In this document: one piece after another, positions 52,584 through 62,070 of the stretch
Layout of the letters: each line of letters begins with the position of its first letter
Position numbering within the stretch: position 1 is the first letter of the stretch
DNA from: Thiomonas bhubaneswarensis
Lineage (GTDB): Bacteria; Pseudomonadota; Gammaproteobacteria; Burkholderiales; Burkholderiaceae_C
Direction: 5' to 3'
Length of the DNA: 64,000 bases
Assembly (NCBI RefSeq): GCF_001418255.1
Contig: NZ_LIPV01000004.1
Location: 229,170-293,169, forward strand
Notes under the pieces: model-generated
The model's database searches: none
Seen by the model: only the letters and a program-made list of their open reading frames with translations
Told to the model about the DNA's origin: nothing
Made by a program: the position numbers and the translations under genes

Positions 52584-54029
52584 ATGACGTCTCCACGCAT
52601 TCTGCTGCTCGACCACGATACGTCGCGGGGAGAGCGCCTGCGCGACGGACTCGCAGGCGCGGGCTGCGTCGTGGCGCTGCACTCGGAGGAAGAGGGCGCC
52701 GTGCGCGCGGCCGAGCAAGGCTGGTCGCCCGATCTGGTGTTTTGCGATGGTGATGAAACCGGCGTTGACGCCACGCGCGTGCTCGCGCGGCTGCACCGTC
52801 TGCGCCCCGGTCTGCCGGTGCTGGTCATGGCGCGTCGCGGCTCGGTTCAGGCGGCGGTGCAGGCTCTGCAGAACGGTGCGGCTGACTATCTGAGTGCGCC
52901 GCTCGAACTGTCGCAAGCGCTGGCCAAGATTCGGCAGTTCGTCCCCGCAGCGACCGCGCTCGCAACGCCCAAGGCCGATCCAGGCCCAGCGCCTTCAGCC
53001 CCGGCCACGGTGCCCAAGGCCAAACCGAAGGCGCAGGGCGACGGTGAAATGGTGGCCGAGTCGGCGGCGATGCAGCAGATTCTCGCCATCGCCCGCAAGG
53101 CGGCCCAGACCGATGTCACTGTCATGCTGCTGGGCGAGAGTGGGGTCGGCAAGGAGGTGATGGCGCGGTATGTTCACGCGCAGTCACCCCGCGCCTCGGC
53201 GCCGTTCATCGCCATCAACTGCGCGGCCATTCCCGAGACGCTGCTGGAGGCTACCTTGTTCGGCTTCGAGAAGGGTGCGTTCACCGGGGCGGGCCAGTCG
53301 GCACCCGGCAAGTTCGAGCAGGCGCAGGGTGGCACGCTGCTGCTCGACGAGGTGACGGAGATGGCCCCGGCGCTGCAGGCCAAACTGCTGCGGGTATTGC
53401 AGGAGCGCGAGATCGAGCGGCTCGGCGGGCGCAAGCGCATCGTGCTCGACCTGCGCATCATCGCCACCAGCAACCGCGATCTGCAGCAGGCGGTGCAGCA
53501 GGGCGTGCTGCGCGAGGACGTCTATTACCGGCTCAGCGTGTTTCCGATCCAGATTCCGCCGTTGCGCGAGCGGCAGGGCGACATCCTGCCGCTGGCCAAT
53601 GCCATGCTCAAGCGCCACGCGGCGGCGTTCGCCATGGCTGCGCCGCCCCGACTCGACGCTTCCGCGCAGCAGGCCTTGCTGGCCCATCGCTGGCCGGGCA
53701 ATGTGCGCGAGCTCGACAATGTGATGCAACGCGCTGCCATCCTCAGCCAGAATGGCGTGATCTCGGCTTCCGATCTGCTGTTTGCGCCGTCTCCTGTCGA
53801 GAGGCCCTTGCGTGCGCCACCACCCGTTCAGCCGCAGCTCGCGCCGCAGCCAGGCGGGGGCGATCTCGGCAGCGAGCTTGCCCTGAGCGAACGGCAACTG
53901 ATCGCCGAGGCGCTGCAGCAAAGCCAGGGCTCGAAGCAACTCGCCGCGCAACGGCTGGGCATCAGCCCGCGAACCCTGCGACACAAGCTGCAGAAGCTGC
54001 GCGAAGCGGGACTGGAACTGCCCGATTGA
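52584..54029 (+). CDS. Sigma-54 response regulator, FleR-like with degenerate receiver
   Basis: The 481-aa protein has a receiver-like domain (about 5-120), an Ala/Pro linker, a sigma-54 AAA+ domain ([49 protein letters not shown]) and a Fis-type HTH (KQLAAQRLGISPRTLRHKLQ). The receiver has LLLDHD and DLVFCDGDETG, but the conserved Lys-Pro is replaced (YLSAPLE) and the Asp context is atypical. Phosphorylation is therefore doubtful. No FleS-type kinase gene is adjacent. It is followed by the sigma-54-like promoter of fliE. Confidence 0.88.
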   Translation: MTSPRILLLDHDTSRGERLRDGLAGAGCVVALHSEEEGAVRAAEQGWSPDLVFCDGDETGVDATRVLARLHRLRPGLPVLVMARRGSVQAAVQALQNGAADYLSAPLELSQALAKIRQFVPAATALATPKADPGPAPSAPATVPKAKPKAQGDGEMVAESAAMQQILAIARKAAQTDVTVMLLGESGVGKEVMARYVHAQSPRASAPFIAINCAAIPETLLEATLFGFEKGAFTGAGQSAPGKFEQAQGGTLLLDEVTEMAPALQAKLLRVLQEREIERLGGRKRIVLDLRIIATSNRDLQQAVQQGVLREDVYYRLSVFPIQIPPLRERQGDILPLANAMLKRHAAAFAMAAPPRLDASAQQALLAHRWPGNVRELDNVMQRAAILSQNGVISASDLLFAPSPVERPLRAPPPVQPQLAPQPGGGDLGSELALSERQLIAEALQQSQGSKQLAAQRLGISPRTLRHKLQKLREAGLELPD

Positions 54030-54038
54030 GCGATCACG

Positions 54039-54055
54039 CTGGAACGCGTTTTGCT
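54039..54055 (+). promoter_or_regulatory. Sigma-54-like promoter of the fliE operon
   Basis: CTGGAACGCGTTTTGCT matches YTGGCACGRNNNTTGCW with two mismatches; the -24 GG and -12 GC are intact and 10 bases apart. It lies 63 bases before the fliE ATG, immediately after the FleR-like gene. Confidence 0.75.
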
Positions 54056-54117
54056 TCAAAGAGTAAAAATGCCGGTTTTCCAGCCGGATGGACTAACAGC
54101 TCGAAGTCGGAGGCCCT

Positions 54118-54471
54118 ATGCAGATCGATCCCATGCAAAGCGTGCTCGCCCAGATGCGCAGCCTGACGGCGCAGGCGGCAGCGCGTCCTGCCGATGCGGT
54201 GGGCGGCAATGCCGCCGCCGCTCTGGGAGCCACGGCAGCCACGCAGCAAGCGGATTTCGCGGCCACGCTCAAGAGTGCCCTCGACGACGTGAGCGGGCAG
54301 TTGCAGCAGGCCAATGCCCTGCAGCAGCAATTCGTCTCGGGCACGAGTGACGTGAGCCTGAGCGATGTCATGCTCGCTTCGCAGAAGGCCAGCCTGTCGT
54401 TCCAGGCCGTGCTGCAGGTGCGCAACAAACTGGTGTCGGCTTATCAGGACATCATGAACATCCAGGCCTGA
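54118..54471 (+). CDS. fliE: Flagellar rod/MS-ring junction protein FliE
   Basis: The 117-aa protein ends with the conserved DVMLASQKASLSFQAVLQVR, then NKLVSAYQDIMNIQA, as in FliE. It connects the MS-ring to the rod. GGAGG precedes the ATG. It is the first gene of fliEFGHIJK. Confidence 0.95.
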   Translation: MQIDPMQSVLAQMRSLTAQAAARPADAVGGNAAAALGATAATQQADFAATLKSALDDVSGQLQQANALQQQFVSGTSDVSLSDVMLASQKASLSFQAVLQVRNKLVSAYQDIMNIQA

Positions 54472-54504
54472 ACTCTCGTTACGACGATTTTTTGACACTC
54501 CATC

Positions 54505-56199
54505 ATGGCCACGACCACCGCCGCCGCGCTGCAAGATCCCCTGGGCGCCTTCCGCCAGATGAGCATGAACCAGCGCTTCACCTGGCTGGCCGGGCTGGCG
54601 GTGCTGATCGCGCTGGTCGTCGTCACGCTGATGTGGACGAGTCGGCTCGACTATCAGGTGCTCTACACCAATCTGTCCGAGCGCGACGGCGGCGCGGTGA
54701 TCGGCGAGTTGCAGAAACTCAACGTGCCTTACCGCATCACCGGCGGCGGCGCGGTCATCGAAGTGCCTTCGGCGCAGGTTTACGCCACCCGCATGAAGCT
54801 GGCCGCCAGCGGGCTGCCCAAGGGCGCGGGCGTCGGTTTCGAGATTCTCGACAAAGAGCCGATGGGCACCAGCCAGTTCGTCGAGCGCATCAACTATCAG
54901 CGGGCGCTCGAAGGGTCGCTCGGTCGCACCATCGAGTCGCTCTCGGCGGTCGAGTCGGCCACGGTGCATCTGGCCATTCCCAAACCCTCGGTGTTCCTCA
55001 GCGAATCGGAAAAGCCTTCGGCCTCGGTGCTGCTCAAGCTCTACCCGGGGCGGGTGCTCAGCGGCGCGCAGGTGGCGGGCATCGTGCATCTGGTGGCTTC
55101 CGCCGTGGCGGGTCTGGGTGACAAGGACGTGAGCGTGGTCGATCAGGACGGCAATCTGCTCACCGCCGGGCAGCGTGCCGACAGCGGCATCCAGCCCGAA
55201 CAGCTCGCCTACCGCAACACCGTCGAGCAGCAGTACCGCAAGCAGATCGAGGCGCTGCTGGCACCGCTGGTCGGGCGTGACGGGGTGCGGGTGGCGGTGT
55301 CGGCCGACATCGACTTCGCCAAGACGGAATCCAGCTCCGTCGTCTACGGCCAGGGCCATCTCCTCAGCCAGCAGCAGCAGACCACCAGCTCCAGCGGCAG
55401 CGCCGGTCTGCCCGCCGGGGTGCCAGGTGCGCTCACCAACCAGCCGCCGGGCGGCGCTACCGCGCCGTTCACGGTGGGGTCGGCTTCGGCGCCGCTCACG
55501 CCGCAGCAGTTCACCCAGATCACCCCCAGTCTCAAAACGCTGGCGCCGACCGCTGCGAGTTCGTCGGCAACGAGCAACTACGACCTCGACAAGACGGTCA
55601 GCCATACGCAATTGCCGGTGGGCACGGTCAAGCGGCTGTCGGTCTCGGTGCTGGTCAACGATCAGGCCAAAGGCGGCAAACCCGTTCCCTTGAGCGCCGC
55701 CCAGCTCGGCCAGATGAAGCAACTGGTTGAAAACGCCATAGGCTTCGACACCAAGCGCGGCGATACCGTCAGCGTCGTCAACATGCCCTTCACCGCTGCG
55801 CAGACCGAAGCGGAGAAAGAATTGCCGCTGTGGCGGCAGCCCTGGATCTGGGACGGCGTGCGCCAGGCGGTGCCCTACGTCATCGCGCTCATTCTTGGGC
55901 TGATGGCCTACCGCGCCATGCGCAAGGCCGCCGGCGGCGGCAAGAGACCCAAGGGCGCCGAGGCCGAGCCAGCACTGGCACCGGCCGGTGGTGCGGCGGA
56001 TGGCCGGGAGTCGGTGGCTCCGGGCGCGGAGGCTGTTGCCGAGCGGGCGGGAGCAGGCATGCCCGGCACGCTGGCGCCCGACACAGTGCATCTGAGCAAC
56101 ACCGTCGAAACGGACGCGGCGATAGCCCGCGAACTGGTCAAGCAGGACCCGCGGCGCGCAGCGCAGGTCGTGAAGGAGTGGCTGTCCGATGGCCAGTGA
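54505..56199 (+). CDS. fliF: MS-ring protein FliF
   Basis: The 564-aa protein has two membrane helices (about 25-45 and 455-475) flanking the periplasmic ring-building domains (YQVLYTNLSERDGGAVIGEL, QFVERINYQRALEGSLGRTI and VVDQDGNLLT). The C-terminal cytoplasmic tail (AREMVKQDP-like: ARELVKQDPRRAAQVVKEWL) binds FliG. It overlaps fliG by 11 bases. Confidence 0.97.
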   Translation: MATTTAAALQDPLGAFRQMSMNQRFTWLAGLAVLIALVVVTLMWTSRLDYQVLYTNLSERDGGAVIGELQKLNVPYRITGGGAVIEVPSAQVYATRMKLAASGLPKGAGVGFEILDKEPMGTSQFVERINYQRALEGSLGRTIESLSAVESATVHLAIPKPSVFLSESEKPSASVLLKLYPGRVLSGAQVAGIVHLVASAVAGLGDKDVSVVDQDGNLLTAGQRADSGIQPEQLAYRNTVEQQYRKQIEALLAPLVGRDGVRVAVSADIDFAKTESSSVVYGQGHLLSQQQQTTSSSGSAGLPAGVPGALTNQPPGGATAPFTVGSASAPLTPQQFTQITPSLKTLAPTAASSSATSNYDLDKTVSHTQLPVGTVKRLSVSVLVNDQAKGGKPVPLSAAQLGQMKQLVENAIGFDTKRGDTVSVVNMPFTAAQTEAEKELPLWRQPWIWDGVRQAVPYVIALILGLMAYRAMRKAAGGGKRPKGAEAEPALAPAGGAADGRESVAPGAEAVAERAGAGMPGTLAPDTVHLSNTVETDAAIARELVKQDPRRAAQVVKEWLSDGQ

Positions 56200-57205
56200 A
56201 AACGCCGATTTCAGCGGCCTGGACCGTGCCGCGGTGCTGCTGCTGAGCCTGGGCGAAGACCAGGCCGCGGAGATCATGCGGCATCTCGGCCCGCGCGAGG
56301 TGCAGCGTCTGGGCGTGGCCATGTCCAAGCTCAGCCGGGTGAGTGCCGATCAGGCGCATGCGGTGATGCGGGAATTTCGCGACAAGCTCGAACAGCAGAC
56401 GGCCCTGGGCCTGGGCGCCAACGAGTTTCTTCGCGGCGCCTTGACCAAGGCGCTGGGCGGCGAGCGCGCCAATTCGCTCATCGAGCGCATTCTGCACGGC
56501 GGCGAATCGAGCGGTCTGGAAAACCTCAAATGGCTGGAGCCGCGTGCCATTGCCGAGCTGATCAAGCTCGAGCATCCCCAGGTGGTGGCCCTCGTTCTGG
56601 CCAATATCGAGCCCGAGCAGGCCGGCGAGGTGCTGCATTTTCTCCCCGAGCGTCAGGCCGGCGAGGCCATGCTGCGCCTGGCCGCGCTCGACGGCCTTCA
56701 GCCCAGTGCGCTGCGCGAACTCAATGAAGTGCTCGAGGAGCAGCTCTCGGGCGATTCGCAGAGCGTGCAGGTCAGCGCCGTGGGCGGGCCGAAGGTCACC
56801 GCGGAGATTCTCAACCGGGTGGAAACGGCGCTGTCGTCGAGCATCATGGAGCATCTGCGCTCGCAGGACGAAGAACTGGCCACCAAGGTGCAGGACCAGA
56901 TGTTCGTCTTCGACGACCTGATCAATGTGGACGACCGCAGCCTGCAGACCATGTTGCGCGAGATCTCGTCCGAGACCCTCATCCTCGCGCTCAAGGGCAC
57001 GAACAACGCGCTCAAGGACAAGTTCCTCGGCAATATGTCCAAGCGCGCCGCCGAGATGATGCGAGACGACATGGAAGCCAAGGGCCCGGTCAAGCTCAGC
57101 GAGGTCGAGGGCGCGCAGAAGGAAATTCTGCAGATCGCAGCCCGCCTCGAAGCTGCGGGCCAGATCCAGCTCGGCAGCGGTGGTGGCGAGGCCCTGGTCG
57201 GCTAA
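56189..57205 (+). CDS. fliG: Motor switch protein FliG
   Basis: The 338-aa protein has the FliF-binding N terminus (AAVLLLSLGEDQAAEIMRHL), the central EHPQ motif (KLEHPQVVALVLANIEPEQA) and the C-terminal torque domain (VFDDLINVDDRSLQTMLREI). It transmits stator force and connects to FliM. Confidence 0.97.
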   Translation: MASENADFSGLDRAAVLLLSLGEDQAAEIMRHLGPREVQRLGVAMSKLSRVSADQAHAVMREFRDKLEQQTALGLGANEFLRGALTKALGGERANSLIERILHGGESSGLENLKWLEPRAIAELIKLEHPQVVALVLANIEPEQAGEVLHFLPERQAGEAMLRLAALDGLQPSALRELNEVLEEQLSGDSQSVQVSAVGGPKVTAEILNRVETALSSSIMEHLRSQDEELATKVQDQMFVFDDLINVDDRSLQTMLREISSETLILALKGTNNALKDKFLGNMSKRAAEMMRDDMEAKGPVKLSEVEGAQKEILQIAARLEAAGQIQLGSGGGEALVG

Positions 57206-57232
57206 GCCACAGCTTGCGATGCAAGGTCGGCC

Positions 57233-57967
57233 ATGAGCAGCATCATTCCCAAGGAAGACGCCCAGGCCGCCCGGCGCTGGCAGCCGCAGAGCGTCGATAC
57301 GCCCGGTTCGGCCCAGGCGCGGGCGCCCGACCCGACCTTTCAAACGCCGCCGACGGCGCAGCAGTTCGAGGCGGTCTACGCGCAGGCCGAGGCGCAGGGG
57401 CGCGAGGAAGGGCGCCAGAGCGGCTACGAGCAAGGACGGCACGAAGGGTTTGAAACCGGGCGCGCCGAGGGCCTGGCCGCCGGTCGCGCCCAGGCGCAGC
57501 AGGAACGCGAGACCCTGCTGACCCTTGTCACCCGCCTGACCAAGCCCGTGGCGGAACTCGACGCGCAGGCCGAGACCGCGCTGGTCGCGCTGGCGCTGGA
57601 GCTGGCCCGGCAGGTCGTGCTGCACGACGTGCAGACCCAGCCCGAAGCGCTGCTGCCCATGGTGCGCAAGGCGCTGGCGGCTTTTCCGGCCCAGGCGGGA
57701 GCGCCGATGCTGCGTCTGCATCCTCTCGATCTGGAGGTGCTGCGCAAGGTGGCGCCCGAGTTCGAGGACGAGGGCGTGGGGCTGGTCGGCGACGATACGC
57801 TGCACCGCGGCGATGTCATCGTCGCGTCGGCAGCTCCTGGGACGACAGCCATGCCCGACCGGCGCTGGCGGGTGCGCAACCGCGATGCGGTCAGCGAGCT
57901 TGACCTGCGCATCGAGGAGCGCTGGCGGCAAATCATGGCCCGGCTGTTCGAGGAGGGGCTGCAGTGA
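57233..57967 (+). CDS. fliH: Flagellar export ATPase regulator FliH
   Basis: The 244-aa protein has the Gly-rich repeat typical of FliH (QGREEGRQSGYEQGRHEGFE, then TGRAEGLAAGRAQA) and a C-terminal domain (ETALVALALELARQVVLHDV). It binds FliI and FliN. Its stop overlaps the fliI GTG start. Confidence 0.95.
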   Translation: MSSIIPKEDAQAARRWQPQSVDTPGSAQARAPDPTFQTPPTAQQFEAVYAQAEAQGREEGRQSGYEQGRHEGFETGRAEGLAAGRAQAQQERETLLTLVTRLTKPVAELDAQAETALVALALELARQVVLHDVQTQPEALLPMVRKALAAFPAQAGAPMLRLHPLDLEVLRKVAPEFEDEGVGLVGDDTLHRGDVIVASAAPGTTAMPDRRWRVRNRDAVSELDLRIEERWRQIMARLFEEGLQ

Positions 57968-59325
57968 GCTTTCCCCAAGTGGCCCGTCATCTTCAAACCC
58001 TGCAGCACCGGCTGCAGGCCGGTGGACCCCTGCCTCTGGTTTACAGCGGCAGTCTGGTGCGGGTGCGCGGACTGATTCTCGAGGCCCAGGGGCTGGAAGC
58101 CAGCCTGGGCGAACGCTGTCGCATCAGCACCGAGCAGAACCGCTCGATCGATGCCGAAGTGGTGGGGTTCAACGGCGATCACGTCCAGCTCATGGCGCTC
58201 GGCGAAGTGCAGGGCCTCACGCCGGGGTCTCGGGTGCACCCGGTGCCGGGCGACATTCGCATTCCGGTGGGGCCGGAGCTGCTCGGGCGCGTGCTCGACG
58301 GCAACGGACGGCCGCTCGACGGCGATGGCGCCCTGCTGGCTTCGAGCTACACCACGCTGTCGACTAAGCCCATCAACCCGCTGGGGCGGGCGCTGGTGCG
58401 TCAGCCTCTCGACGTGGGCGTGCGCGCGATCAACGCGCTGTTCACCGTGGGCCGCGGTGCGCGTATGGGCCTGTTCGCGGGCAGCGGCGTGGGCAAGAGC
58501 GTGCTGCTGGGCATGATGGCGCGCAACACCAATGCCGATGTGATCATCGTCGGTCTCATCGGTGAGCGGGGCCGGGAGGTCAAGGAATTCATCGAAGACA
58601 TCCTGGGCGTCGAGGGGCGTGAACGCGCCGTGGTCGTGGCGGCACCCGCCGACGCGCCCGCGTTGACCCGCATTCGCGGCGCACGCCTGGCCACCGCCAT
58701 GGCCGAGTATTACCGCGACCAGGGCAAGAACGTGCTGCTGCTGATGGATTCGGTCACCCGCTACGCCCTGGCGCTGCGCGAGGTCGCGCTGGCCGCAGGC
58801 GAGCCACCGGCCGCCCGGGGCTTTCCGCCGTCGGTGTTCGCCAAGCTGCCGGCGCTGGTGGAACGGGCCGGCAACGGGCCCGAAGGGGGCGGCAGCATCA
58901 CCGCGTTCTACACCGTGCTGATGGAAGGCGACGATCAACAGGATCCGGTGGCCGACAACGTCCGCGCGATTCTCGACGGCCACATCGTGCTCAGCCGCCG
59001 CCTGGCCGAGCAGGGGCATTTCCCCGCGATCGACCTGCAGGCTTCGATCAGCCGGGTCATGCCGGCGATCGCCAGCCCCATCGAGCTGCGGCGCATGCAG
59101 AAGCTCAAGGAAATGCAGTCACGCTACGCCAGCCAGCAGGATCTGATCGCCGTGGGCGCCTACACCCCCGGCGCCGACCTGCAGCTCGACCAGGCCGTGC
59201 AGGCGCATGAAAGCATCCGGCAGTTCCTGCAGCAGGGCATGCACGAGGCCGTCGGTCTTACGCAGAGTCGGCAGCAACTCGCCGACCTGATGAGCCCTTA
59301 CGTGACGCAGACGTCGAGTTTTTGA
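57964..59325 (+). CDS. fliI: Flagellum-specific export ATPase FliI
   Basis: The 453-aa protein has Walker A GSGVGKS, EFIEDILG, Walker B LLLMDSVTRYA and the ARGFPPSVFAKLPALVERAG motif of flagellar/type III ATPases. It energises protein export together with FliH and FliJ. The start is GTG at 57964, overlapping the fliH stop (GTGA). Confidence 0.97.
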   Translation: MSFPQVARHLQTLQHRLQAGGPLPLVYSGSLVRVRGLILEAQGLEASLGERCRISTEQNRSIDAEVVGFNGDHVQLMALGEVQGLTPGSRVHPVPGDIRIPVGPELLGRVLDGNGRPLDGDGALLASSYTTLSTKPINPLGRALVRQPLDVGVRAINALFTVGRGARMGLFAGSGVGKSVLLGMMARNTNADVIIVGLIGERGREVKEFIEDILGVEGRERAVVVAAPADAPALTRIRGARLATAMAEYYRDQGKNVLLLMDSVTRYALALREVALAAGEPPAARGFPPSVFAKLPALVERAGNGPEGGGSITAFYTVLMEGDDQQDPVADNVRAILDGHIVLSRRLAEQGHFPAIDLQASISRVMPAIASPIELRRMQKLKEMQSRYASQQDLIAVGAYTPGADLQLDQAVQAHESIRQFLQQGMHEAVGLTQSRQQLADLMSPYVTQTSSF

Positions 59326-59344
59326 CGTGGTCTGAGCGCCCCCA

Positions 59345-59414
59345 GGGCCGAGCTGCGCCCAGCCCGCCCCCCGAGGGGGTCAAGAAAACTTGGGGCGGCC
59401 CTGCGTTTTCTTGA
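59345..59414. repeat. Dispersed-type palindromic element between fliI and fliJ
   Basis: It contains CCCCCCGAGGGGG and a 10-bp inverted repeat TCAAGAAAAC (59380-59389) / GTTTTCTTGA (59405-59414) around TTGGGGCGGCCCTGC. Elements of this composition are common between genes in Burkholderiales. Here it breaks the otherwise tight fliE-K operon and may attenuate transcription. Confidence 0.55.
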
Positions 59415-59496
59415 GCGTGCGGGCCATCGGGGTTTTGTTCCGGGCACAAGCGCGGCAGGCTTACACTTTTGCCGGATTCCATTCGTCATCGGTGGC

Positions 59497-59988
59497 ATGA
59501 CCTACAACAACTCGCCCAGCCCACAGAGGTTGGAAACGCTTCAGGCTTTGCATGCACAGGCGGTCGAGGCCAGTCAGAACGCTGGCCAACTTGTCGGAAA
59601 GCAGCAGGAAAGTCTGCGTGCTGCGCAGGCGAAGCTGGTGCAACTGCAGAGCTACGCAGCGCAATATCGTGAGCAAATTCAGGCGCTCGGCACGGCTGGG
59701 ACGGCCTGGAGCCAGGTGCGTGACTTGCGCGGTTTCGTCGACCGCATCGAATCGGCCATTGCCGCCCAGCAGCAGGAACTGCACCGCCAGCAGCGTGCCC
59801 TGGCGGAGCTGACGGCACAGTGGACCGGCATCCGCCAGCGCGAAAAGGCCTTCGAAGTGCTGATCGGCCAGCATGAGGCGCAGCAGCGCGTAGGCCAGAA
59901 GCGCAGCGCGCTGAAGAATCTGCAGGAATGGGCGGTGCGGCGCGCCTCGCAGTTTTTGCCGAGCTCGCAGCAGCGATCGGATCTATAG
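59497..59988 (+). CDS. fliJ: Flagellar export protein FliJ
   Basis: The 163-aa protein is almost entirely coiled coil (QESLRAAQAKLVQLQSYAAQ, YREQIQALG, QQQELHRQQRALAELTAQW, REKAFEVLIGQHEAQQ). The length, composition and place between fliI and fliK identify it as FliJ. It helps load export substrates onto the ATPase complex. Confidence 0.88.
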   Translation: MTYNNSPSPQRLETLQALHAQAVEASQNAGQLVGKQQESLRAAQAKLVQLQSYAAQYREQIQALGTAGTAWSQVRDLRGFVDRIESAIAAQQQELHRQQRALAELTAQWTGIRQREKAFEVLIGQHEAQQRVGQKRSALKNLQEWAVRRASQFLPSSQQRSDL

Positions 59989-60036
59989 GCTGGGCTTGCA
60001 CCACCCGCCACCGGGCTGGCGCAGGTTTTGCTTTTG

Positions 60037-61335
60037 ATGGGGCGTACCGTTCAACCCGTCACCATCATGCCGCTCATCGTTCCTGTCGCGCCCATGCCCG
60101 CCGCACCGGCTCCTGAGCCCTCTGCTGCGGCAGTTCCGGCCTCGCCTGGGGAGTCGACGCCCCGGTTTGCCGATGCGCTTTCGCGCGCGGGGCAATCGGC
60201 TTCGGCGTCGCCGTCCAAAGGCGAGGGCGCGTCAGGCAAGCCCGAGGCGGCGCAGCCCGATGCCGGGTCATCCGCCGGTGCGAAGCCGGTTCGTGGCAAG
60301 GATTCGACGCCGCCGCAGGGCCAGGACCCTGCTGCTGCCACGCCGACTGCCGCTGCGCTGGCCGTGCAGGCCAGCGGCGTGCTGGAAGCGGCAATGGCGG
60401 CGGCTCCGAGCGGCAAGACTTTGCCGCAGGATGCACCCAAGACCGACGTTGCAAGCACGGCTCCGACCCCGCCCGGCGTGATGCTGGCCGTCATGTTGCA
60501 GGCGCCGGTGACGCAGGCGACCCCGGCGACAGCCACCCCGGCACACGACGCCGGAGCACTGCCCGCGACCGCGAACATCGCCCTCCGGCCCGACGACGCG
60601 CCGAGCGTCGCTACGGTAGCCCTCGGCCTTCAGGGCGGGCGCTCCCATTCGGCCGACGGCGCCGCGCCAGGATCGCAGACCCTGATGCCGATGCAGGCGA
60701 GCAGCCAGGTCGAGGTGTCCCAGCGCAGCTCTTACGCCATGCTGCAACGTGCCGTGGCGACGGGCGGCGAACTGACGACCTTGACCACCCCGTCGCCCAG
60801 CCATGGCGATGCCGCCACCAGCGCATCCGCTCAGCCCGGTGTGATCGGCCAGACGCCGCCGCTGGGTCTGCCGCAGACCAACCCGGCCGCGACGGCGCAG
60901 TGGGTCAGCACCGTGCCGACCCCCATGAACTCGCCCGACTGGGGGAAGGCGATGAATCAGCAGGTGTTGCTCGCGGCGCAAGGGCAGCAGCAATTCGCGA
61001 CCCTGCATCTCAATCCGCCGCAACTCGGGCCGCTTGAAGTCCACCTGCAGATGCACGATGGCCAGATTCAAGCCCAGTTCGTCTCGCAGCATGCCGTCGT
61101 GCGGCAGGCGGTGGAATCGGCGCTGCCGCAACTGCGCGATCTGTTCACGGGCGCGGGGCTCACGCTCAGTCAGACCTCGGTGGGCGCGCAAGGCGGGCAG
61201 GGCGATCGTCAGCAGGCCCGTTCGCAGCGCGGCCCGGCCGCCACGATCGGCACGGCCAGCGTGACCGGCGCGCTCGGCGCCACCGCGACGCAGCCGTTGC
61301 GCTGGCAACAAGGCCTGGTGAACACCTATGTCTGA
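60037..61335 (+). CDS. fliK: Hook-length control protein FliK
   Basis: The ~432-aa protein has a long Ala/Pro/Thr-rich disordered N terminus serving as a molecular ruler. The conserved C-terminal domain includes ATLHLNPPQLGPLEVHLQMH, then DGQIQAQFVSQHAVVRQAVE. It switches export specificity from hook to filament proteins. Start is uncertain: ATG at 60037, a later ATG at 60067, or upstream TTG codons. No strong ribosome-binding site decides it. Confidence 0.9.
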   Translation: MGRTVQPVTIMPLIVPVAPMPAAPAPEPSAAAVPASPGESTPRFADALSRAGQSASASPSKGEGASGKPEAAQPDAGSSAGAKPVRGKDSTPPQGQDPAAATPTAAALAVQASGVLEAAMAAAPSGKTLPQDAPKTDVASTAPTPPGVMLAVMLQAPVTQATPATATPAHDAGALPATANIALRPDDAPSVATVALGLQGGRSHSADGAAPGSQTLMPMQASSQVEVSQRSSYAMLQRAVATGGELTTLTTPSPSHGDAATSASAQPGVIGQTPPLGLPQTNPAATAQWVSTVPTPMNSPDWGKAMNQQVLLAAQGQQQFATLHLNPPQLGPLEVHLQMHDGQIQAQFVSQHAVVRQAVESALPQLRDLFTGAGLTLSQTSVGAQGGQGDRQQARSQRGPAATIGTASVTGALGATATQPLRWQQGLVNTYV

Positions 61336-61499
61336 ACTGCCATCCAGCCGCGCGTCGAACCGCGCCCCGCGCCGGAGCGAGACCCTACAAAACCCCTGGC
61401 TTTGTGTCGTTATACCGACCAGTGAAGACGGGTTGACCGCCCTTCATGGGCACAGGGCGCGCGATGGGCGTGCCGAACTCAGCACATCGGGAGTGGGGT

Positions 61500-62069
61500 A
61501 TGGCAGAACAAGAGGCCAAGGCCAAGGAAAAGGGCGGCGGCAAGACCAAGTTGATCATCATCATTCTGGTGGCGGTCATCGTGTTGATGGCCGGCGGCGG
61601 CGCGGCGGCGTTTTTTCTGATGAAGCCCAAGGCGCCGCCCTCGGCTGCCGAACTGGCAGCCGCCGCGGCGGCCGAAAAGGCCAAGAACATGCGGTTCATC
61701 AGCATGGAGCCCTTCGTCACCAATCTGCAGAGCACCGATGGCACGGTGCACTATCTTCAGGTCAAGATCGATCTGAAGACCTACGATCCGTCCGTTGAAG
61801 CCAAGGTCAAACTGATGACGCCCGAACTTCGCAACAACATCCTGCGCATCCTCGCCGCCCAATCGACCGACAAGATCGAAACGGTGGAATCGCGCGATCA
61901 TCTCAGGGATGAGATTCTCAAATCGGTGAACAAGGTGCTCGAAGGCGCACCGGCCGTTGCGGGTGGCGGCGGTGGCCATGGCGAGAGCAGTGCGGCTCCG
62001 GCTCCGGCGCACGGGCACGACGGCGCGCCCATCGACGGCGTGTATTTCACCGCGTTCGTGGTGCAGTGA
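61500..62069 (+). CDS. fliL: Flagellar basal-body protein FliL
   Basis: The 189-aa protein has a Lys-rich N terminus, one membrane helix (about 17-40; LIIIILVAVIVLMAGGGAAA) and the FliL periplasmic domain (FISMEPFVTNLQSTDGTVHY, then LQVKIDLKTYD; ELRNNILRILAAQ). A Gly/His/Ala-rich insertion lies near the C terminus. FliL surrounds the stator and stabilises it. ATG at 61500 has GGAG at proper distance. Confidence 0.93.
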   Translation: MAEQEAKAKEKGGGKTKLIIIILVAVIVLMAGGGAAAFFLMKPKAPPSAAELAAAAAAEKAKNMRFISMEPFVTNLQSTDGTVHYLQVKIDLKTYDPSVEAKVKLMTPELRNNILRILAAQSTDKIETVESRDHLRDEILKSVNKVLEGAPAVAGGGGGHGESSAAPAPAHGHDGAPIDGVYFTAFVVQ

Positions 62070-62070
62070 C

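Noticed and set aside
56138..59019. Long minus-strand frames across fliG, fliH and fliI
   Set aside because: Antisense to well-conserved genes, with no plausible start sites or domains.
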